From an uncultured Prevotella sp. (GTDB lineage: Bacteria > Bacteroidota > Bacteroidia > Bacteroidales > Bacteroidaceae), in the NCBI GenBank assembly GCA_905372445.1, contig CAJPPF010000030.1, forward strand, positions 1 through 20,002: DNA of 20,002 bases, written 5' to 3'. Below the pieces are notes generated by a model that did no database searches, was not told where the DNA came from, and was given only the letters and a program-made list of their open reading frames with translations. The position numbers and the translations under genes are program-made. Of the stretch, positions 16,118-20,002 are shown piece by piece (the first letter of the stretch is position 1; the number at the start of each line of letters is the position of its first letter).

Positions 16118-16966
16118 ATGAAAAACGGACTTGTTTTAGAAGGAGGGGGCATGCGGTCGTTATTCTCTGAAGGCGTTTTCGACGTGTTGCTCGAGAACGG
16201 CATTAAGTTCGACGGAGCGATAGGAGTATCAGCCGGCGCCACTATAGGAAGCAATTTCAAATCACGTCAGGCACGCAGTGCACTACGGTATAACATCAAT
16301 CATAGCAACGACTGGCGGTATGTCAGTCTTCGTTCATGGATAACCACAGGCGACATTGTCGGTGGCGAATACAGTTATCATGTGCTGCCATTCCAACACG
16401 ATATCTTCGACATTGCTGCCTACGAGGCTAATCCAATGGAATTTTATGCTGTCTGCACTGATGTCGATAGCGGCGAATATTTTGTGAAGCAACTGCCGAA
16501 AATCAACTATGAGGCACTTGAGTGGATGCGTGCCTCTGCCTCCATGCCTATTGTCTCACGACCGGTGAGCATCGGCGGACGAAGGTATCTTGACGGCGGA
16601 ATAGCCAACTCCATTCCTTTAGAGTACTTCCAGAGCATAGGTTATGAGCGCAATCTGGTCATACTCACACAACCTATCGGATACCGCAAAAAGAAGACAA
16701 AGCTGATGCCGCTATTTAATATTTTCTGCCGAAAGACACCGAAAATAAAGGAAGCCATGAGGCGTCGTCACCTGATGTATAACGCACAACTTGACTATAT
16801 CAGCCTACAACAGCAGCTTGGCAACACACTTGTGGTCTGTCCTGACGAGGCTCTGCCTATCGGACGATTGGAAATGAAGCCCGACAAGATGCGTCACATA
16901 TATAATCTCGGTCGTGAGCTCGGGTTGAAGAACCTTGAGCGGATAAAGGTTTTTCTCGACAAATAA
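16118..16966 (+). CDS. Patatin-like phospholipase (YjjU-like)
   Basis: This 282-residue protein is a lipid acyl hydrolase with a Ser-Asp dyad. The oxyanion-hole motif GGGMR is at 9-13, the nucleophile elbow GVSAG is at 36-40 (S38) and the catalytic Asp is D159 in YLDGGIANSIPL. All key residues are present. There is no signal peptide, so it is probably cytoplasmic or membrane-peripheral; the C-terminal third is rich in Lys and Arg (for example RKKKTK and KIKEAMRRRH), which could help it bind acidic lipid. It resembles the bacterial patatin subgroup with E. coli YjjU. It stands alone, divergent from the YfhO operon. The substrate cannot be read from the sequence. Confidence 0.93.
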   Translation: MKNGLVLEGGGMRSLFSEGVFDVLLENGIKFDGAIGVSAGATIGSNFKSRQARSALRYNINHSNDWRYVSLRSWITTGDIVGGEYSYHVLPFQHDIFDIAAYEANPMEFYAVCTDVDSGEYFVKQLPKINYEALEWMRASASMPIVSRPVSIGGRRYLDGGIANSIPLEYFQSIGYERNLVILTQPIGYRKKKTKLMPLFNIFCRKTPKIKEAMRRRHLMYNAQLDYISLQQQLGNTLVVCPDEALPIGRLEMKPDKMRHIYNLGRELGLKNLERIKVFLDK

Positions 16967-17024
16967 GGGGGTTCTGCAAGGAACATTCAATATAAGAATA
17001 ATCTTTACACTATTTTTATTGTTT

Positions 17025-17134
17025 CTAAAAGCGCCGTTTCTTGGTTCAAGAAGCGTAGGAATGAGGTCCAAGAAAGGGCGGTTTTAGAGTCAAGAAACGG
17101 CGGTTCTTGAACCAAGAAACAACGATTCTTATAT
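17025..17134. repeat. Array of 22-bp-period quasi-palindromic repeats
   Basis: In the 254-bp gap between convergent genes, units begin every 22 bp at 17025, 17047, 17069, 17091 and 17113. The last four start with CAAGAA, and the best-conserved unit (17091) reads CAAGAAACGGCGG then TTCTTGAAC. Unit 17069 shares 17 of 22 bases with it, unit 17113 shares 16 and unit 17047 shares 12; the unit at 17025 is degenerate (about 14 of 22). Each unit is itself nearly palindromic (CAAGAA ... TTCTTG), so several alternative hairpins can form. The longest is a perfect 17-bp inverted repeat, GTTTCTTGGTTCAAGAA (17036-17052) against 17104-17120. The function is unknown. The rest of the gap, 16967-17024 and 17135-17220, is AT-rich with no gene. 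Confidence 0.75.
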
Positions 17135-17180
17135 CAGCCTGTAAATCAACCGATTAGAAAGACGTTATTTTTTCATTATC

Positions 17181-17203
17181 AAAAACGACAGGAAAAAACC
17201 GTC
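17181..17203 (-). terminator. Weak possible terminator after the S41-like gene
   Basis: On the minus strand GACGG (17203-17199) can pair with CCTGTC (17192-17187) with one bulged T and a loop of six T, followed by GTTTTT (17186-17181). The stem is short, so this is only a possibility. It lies 18 bp past the stop at 17221. Confidence 0.3.
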
Positions 17204-17220
17204 TGAATTTTGTTTACATA

Positions 17221-18024
17221 TCATTTCCGCTGGCGGGTCAGTTCTCGATAGTGTGAACTTTCCATCACACCAACAGCACTTTGTATGGCTTGCTGAACTG
17301 GAACATTGAGGGCTTGATGATATAAATCCCTTGCCTCAGGATAGACTTCCCTGAGCAATTCGGCACGCATCAGCGACACTACCATATAGCCGCTGTAATA
17401 GAAAGCATTATCGTTTTTTCGAATACCTTCGCGTTCAGCCATTGCGTTAAGAAGATCTATAAGCTCGCCATTCTCTCCGAAGTTGTTGAGGAGTTTGCGG
17501 GCGTCGTGATATTTCGCCTTGACATCTGTCTTACGGGTATACTCACGGATAGTCTTCTCGATGATATGAGACGACTGAATACTGTCGTACCATGCTGTCT
17601 GATATTCGTTGTTCGTCGTAAGATGAATGTCAGGAACAAGTTCTCCCTTTGTCACATCGCCCGCAATGATGCACCGACCTGCATTACGTAGGAACATCGC
17701 TACCTGCTCGGCAGCCCCTTCGGTCTGTTTTCCGACGATGAATGCCATTCTGAAATCGAGCATCGAAAGGCTGTCTGCCAGTGCCACGGCAGCAAGTCCG
17801 TAGTCGCCACGGGCATCGAGGAAGTCGATGACAAAATCGGCAGAATGGTATTTCTCACGCAGGGAGTCTATGTTCTGCTTTATCTCCGAGAAAGTGGCAT
17901 CACCTATACGGTTCACTTTCAGATAGCTGGAAATCTGCGATATGTTATATGTTGCGACGACATCCTGTCCCCATGAGATTAATGGCGCCAAAGCAAAGAC
18001 GAGAAAGCAACAGAGTTTTTTCAT
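17221..18024 (-). CDS. Secreted protein with a degenerate S41-protease-like fold
   Basis: I recognise no named family with certainty. The 267 residues begin with a signal peptide (about 1-20, ending SWGQ). The stretch from about 63 to 135 resembles the core of C-terminal processing proteases (S41): DFVIDFLDARGDYGLAAVAL matches the VIDLRGNxGG-type strand. FIVGKQTEGAAEQVA followed by NAGRCIIAGDVTKGELV matches the region SASASE ... NGRAxVVGExTFGKG. At the nucleophile position the serine is replaced (EGAAE). A Lys (K126) is near the expected general base but one residue out of register. The C-terminal 110 residues look helical, like the tail of Bacteroidetes S41 proteins. The PDZ domain is missing. 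It overlaps folK by 4 bp (ATGA). It may be a non-catalytic binding protein in the periplasm; this is inference. Confidence 0.6.
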   Translation of the reverse strand: MKKLCCFLVFALAPLISWGQDVVATYNISQISSYLKVNRIGDATFSEIKQNIDSLREKYHSADFVIDFLDARGDYGLAAVALADSLSMLDFRMAFIVGKQTEGAAEQVAMFLRNAGRCIIAGDVTKGELVPDIHLTTNNEYQTAWYDSIQSSHIIEKTIREYTRKTDVKAKYHDARKLLNNFGENGELIDLLNAMAEREGIRKNDNAFYYSGYMVVSLMRAELLREVYPEARDLYHQALNVPVQQAIQSAVGVMESSHYRELTRQRK

Positions 18025-18464
18025 TTTCGTATCTCCTGTAATGGTATCATGACGAAGTCGCGCTCTTCCATCAGAGGGTGCGGTATCTTAAGTCCTGGCT
18101 CATCGACACTGATGTTACCATATAGCAAGATATCTATATCGATAATCCGGTCATGATATTTCCCATCTGTGCTTTTTTGCTTTCTGCCCATGTCGCGCTC
18201 TATCTGCTGTGTCTGTAGCATCAATGCGCGTGGTGAGAGAGATGTCTCCACTTTGATGCAGGCATTGACAAAAGAGTTGTCCGACTGAAATCCCCACGGC
18301 TCGGTCTCAAGGAATGACGACACATGGCACACCTTGCCTACCCTTTCTTCAATAAGGGATATTGCCTTTTCGAGGTTTGCCCGCCGGTCGCCAAGGTTCG
18401 ACCCAAGCGCGAGAAAGACCTCCACGACGTCGTTGTCAGGACGTGAAGAACGAGAATTAGTCAT
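18021..18464 (-). CDS. folK: 2-amino-4-hydroxy-6-hydroxymethyldihydropteridine diphosphokinase FolK
   Basis: FolK (HPPK) moves pyrophosphate from ATP to 6-hydroxymethyl-7,8-dihydropterin, the step after FolB in folate synthesis. The 147 residues carry every family motif: LALGSNLGDR (18-27), TEPWGF (54-59), RDMGR (90-94), DRIIDIDILLY (105-115, with the two Mg-binding Asp of the DxD type) and HPLMEERDFV (129-138). About 13 residues (MTNSRSSRPDNDV) precede the first strand, slightly more than usual. The start overlaps the queA end by 8 bp and the stop overlaps the next gene as ATGA, so translation is probably coupled through the operon. Confidence 0.97.
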   Translation of the reverse strand: MTNSRSSRPDNDVVEVFLALGSNLGDRRANLEKAISLIEERVGKVCHVSSFLETEPWGFQSDNSFVNACIKVETSLSPRALMLQTQQIERDMGRKQKSTDGKYHDRIIDIDILLYGNISVDEPGLKIPHPLMEERDFVMIPLQEIRK

Positions 18465-19623
18465 TCAGAATCAACAGAGCATCTCCGAAACAGCCGAACT
18501 GATAGCCGTTCTTTACAGCAAGGTCGTAGGCTTCCATAACGATGTCGTAGCCACCGAAAGCACAGGTCTGCATGAGCATGACCGACTCAGAGTGATAGAA
18601 GTTGACGAGCATATTATCAGCCAGTCCGAAGTCGTAGGGAGGGAATATGAACTTGTTGGTCCATCCGTCAAACTCCTTAAGCCTTCCGTCTGTACCGACA
18701 GCAGTCTCTGTAGCCTTGGCAACACTTGCTCCCACGGCGAGAATACGATGACCGTCAGCCTTAGTGCGGTTCACGATGTCGCAAGCCTCCTTTGTTATTA
18801 TCATCTGCTCAGAATCCATCTTGTGCTTTGTAAGGTCCTCAACCTCGATAGGATTGAAGTTGCCGAGTCCGCAATGGAGAGTGATGTTTGCAATATTAAT
18901 GCCTTTTATCTCAAGACGCTTCATCAGCGCACGGCTGAAATGCAGACCCGTAGCAGGGGCTGTCACTGCACCTTCGTTCTTGGCATAGACGGTCTGGAAC
19001 TCGTCTAAATCGTCCTCCGTAGCATGATTATTCTCGCGCTCGTCAAGTATATAATGTGGCAGCGGCGCTTCGCCAAGGGCGTAAAGCTCGCGTTTGAACT
19101 CCTCGTGAGGGCAATCATAAAGGAATCGCAGTGTGCGACCACGTGAAGTAGTGTTGTCGATAACCTCTGCAACCATTGTGCTTGAATCGTCGAAGAAAAG
19201 CTTGTTGCCGATGCGTATCTTACGAGCCGGCTCCACGAGAACATCCCACAAGCGCATCTCTGCGTTGAGCTCACGAAGCAGGAACACCTCTATTTTGGCG
19301 TCGGTCTTCTCCTTGGTACCATACAGGCGTGCAGGAAAAACACGGGTGTCGTTAAAGATAAAGGTGTCTTCTTCGTCAAAATAATTGATTATTTCCTTGA
19401 ACTGAATGAACTCGCCATCGACAGGCTTACCGTTTTCATCCTTGCGGAACATATCAATGGTGCCTGATTTCTTGTGGATAACCATCATTCGAGCCTCGTC
19501 ACGATTGGTAAGACGATACTTTTCGATTGTACCGTCTTCATTCTTAAACTCTCGCTCAACACCATGAGGATAAAGAGCTACCTGTGTCTTTGGCAGAGCA
19601 AACTTAAACTGTGATAATTTCAT
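18457..19623 (-). CDS. queA: S-adenosylmethionine:tRNA ribosyltransferase-isomerase QueA
   Basis: QueA moves the ribosyl part of SAM onto preQ1 in position 34 of GUN-anticodon tRNAs, forming epoxyqueuosine. The 388-residue enzyme has FNDTRVFPARL (90-100), AVTAPATGLHFS (219-230) and LHCGLGNFNPIE (249-260), the last corresponding to the family LHVGxGTFxP block with Cys for Val. It is about 30-40 residues longer than E. coli QueA because of an insertion near the N-terminus (about 22-75: HGVEREFKNEDGT onwards). The start at 19623 gives the usual MKLSQFKFALP opening. It lies 40 bp after truB, pairing two tRNA-modification genes, and overlaps folK by 8 bp. Confidence 0.97.
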   Translation of the reverse strand: MKLSQFKFALPKTQVALYPHGVEREFKNEDGTIEKYRLTNRDEARMMVIHKKSGTIDMFRKDENGKPVDGEFIQFKEIINYFDEEDTFIFNDTRVFPARLYGTKEKTDAKIEVFLLRELNAEMRLWDVLVEPARKIRIGNKLFFDDSSTMVAEVIDNTTSRGRTLRFLYDCPHEEFKRELYALGEAPLPHYILDERENNHATEDDLDEFQTVYAKNEGAVTAPATGLHFSRALMKRLEIKGINIANITLHCGLGNFNPIEVEDLTKHKMDSEQMIITKEACDIVNRTKADGHRILAVGASVAKATETAVGTDGRLKEFDGWTNKFIFPPYDFGLADNMLVNFYHSESVMLMQTCAFGGYDIVMEAYDLAVKNGYQFGCFGDALLILND

Positions 19624-19663
19624 CTATATTGTAATTTCCTTTTTCCTATATAATATCAGTAAC

Positions 19664-20002
19664 CTATTCCTCCCAAGGGGCAATGTCCTGGCTCTCGAGC
19701 CACGCATCGAAATCGTCGTATGTCAGACAGTCGTCCAATGAAAAACTGCCGGCTTTTGTGCGACAGAGCTGTGTCAGATAGGCTCCGGAGTGCATTGCCT
19801 CGCCAATGTCTCGAGCAAGTGCACGTATGTATGTACCTTTACCACATACGACACGAATACGCGCTGCCTTCTTCTCGTCATCAAACTCAAGCAGTTCTAT
19901 CTCCTCTATACGTACCGGCTTCGCTTTCAATTCTACCTCACGGTCTTTGCGTGCCAGCTGGTAGGCACGTTTTCCATTGACGTTGCAAGCAGAATAGACA
20001 GG
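19664..20002 (-). CDS. truB: tRNA pseudouridine(55) synthase TruB, C-terminal part (cut by window edge)
   Basis: The frame is open from the right window edge to a TAG stop, giving 112 codons of sense sequence; the N-terminal half with the catalytic Asp lies outside. The visible part begins PVYSACNVNGKRAYQLAR, matching the TruB block PxxSAVKVxGKRAYExAR, and then has GTYIRALARDIGEAMHSGAY and LTQLCRTKAGSFSLDD. These are the conserved RNA-binding and active-site regions of the second half of TruB. The enzyme makes pseudouridine at U55 in the T-loop of tRNAs. It is the first visible gene of the truB-queA-folK-S41-like operon; its promoter is beyond the window. Confidence 0.96.
   Translation of the reverse strand, partial: PVYSACNVNGKRAYQLARKDREVELKAKPVRIEEIELLEFDDEKKAARIRVVCGKGTYIRALARDIGEAMHSGAYLTQLCRTKAGSFSLDDCLTYDDFDAWLESQDIAPWEE

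Noticed and set aside
17025..17134. CRISPR array
   Set aside because: Units are 22 bp end to end and diverged, with no unique spacers and no cas genes nearby.

Overview
The window looks like a chromosomal segment from a Bacteroidetes (Bacteroidota) bacterium, most likely Prevotella or a close relative (my inference). The reasons are: TAnnTTTG-type -7 promoter boxes, one with a TTTG -33 box at 20 bp spacing; no clear Shine-Dalgarno sequences; a fused MurF-alanine racemase; GSCFA and YfhO family proteins; SusC-era style TonB-dependent receptors; and a PnuC-type thiamine transporter under a TPP riboswitch. Gene density is high. I see no transposase, phage gene, CRISPR array, tRNA or rRNA.

Left arm (1-5519, plus strand). 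A cluster of short repeats lies at the edge. It is followed by a well-formed promoter, a TPP (THI-box) riboswitch, a TonB-dependent outer-membrane receptor, the inner-membrane transporter PnuT, and a second, BtuB-like TonB-dependent receptor. This is a thiamine salvage operon. A nearly perfect bidirectional hairpin terminator closes it against the convergent dnaA gene.

Middle (5517-16008, minus strand). Read in transcription order from the right: YfhO-family membrane protein, GSCFA-domain protein, MurF-Alr fusion, a small protein resembling the C-terminal module of class II ribonucleotide reductase, and FolB. These five are packed with gaps or overlaps of a few bases up to about 40. A separate promoter then serves a periplasmic N-acetylmuramoyl-L-alanine amidase with a SPOR-like tail and an MCE-domain lipid-transport protein, ended by a Rho-independent terminator. 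dnaA follows with its own promoter box, placed so close to the start codon that the mRNA may be nearly leaderless. The theme is cell-envelope growth plus replication initiation and folate synthesis.

Right arm (16009-20002). Divergent promoters drive the YfhO operon leftwards and a patatin-like phospholipase gene rightwards. After the phospholipase comes a non-coding stretch holding a 22-bp-period array of quasi-palindromic units. A minus-strand operon fills the rest: truB (cut by the window edge), queA, folK and a secreted protein that looks like an S41 protease fold without the catalytic serine. queA-folK and folK-S41-like overlap by 8 and 4 bp.

Most genes are conventional housekeeping or envelope genes. 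The less expected items are the second receptor in the thiamine operon, the S41-like pseudoenzyme, the standalone ribonucleotide-reductase-tail protein, the two intergenic repeat structures and the possible leaderless dnaA transcript.
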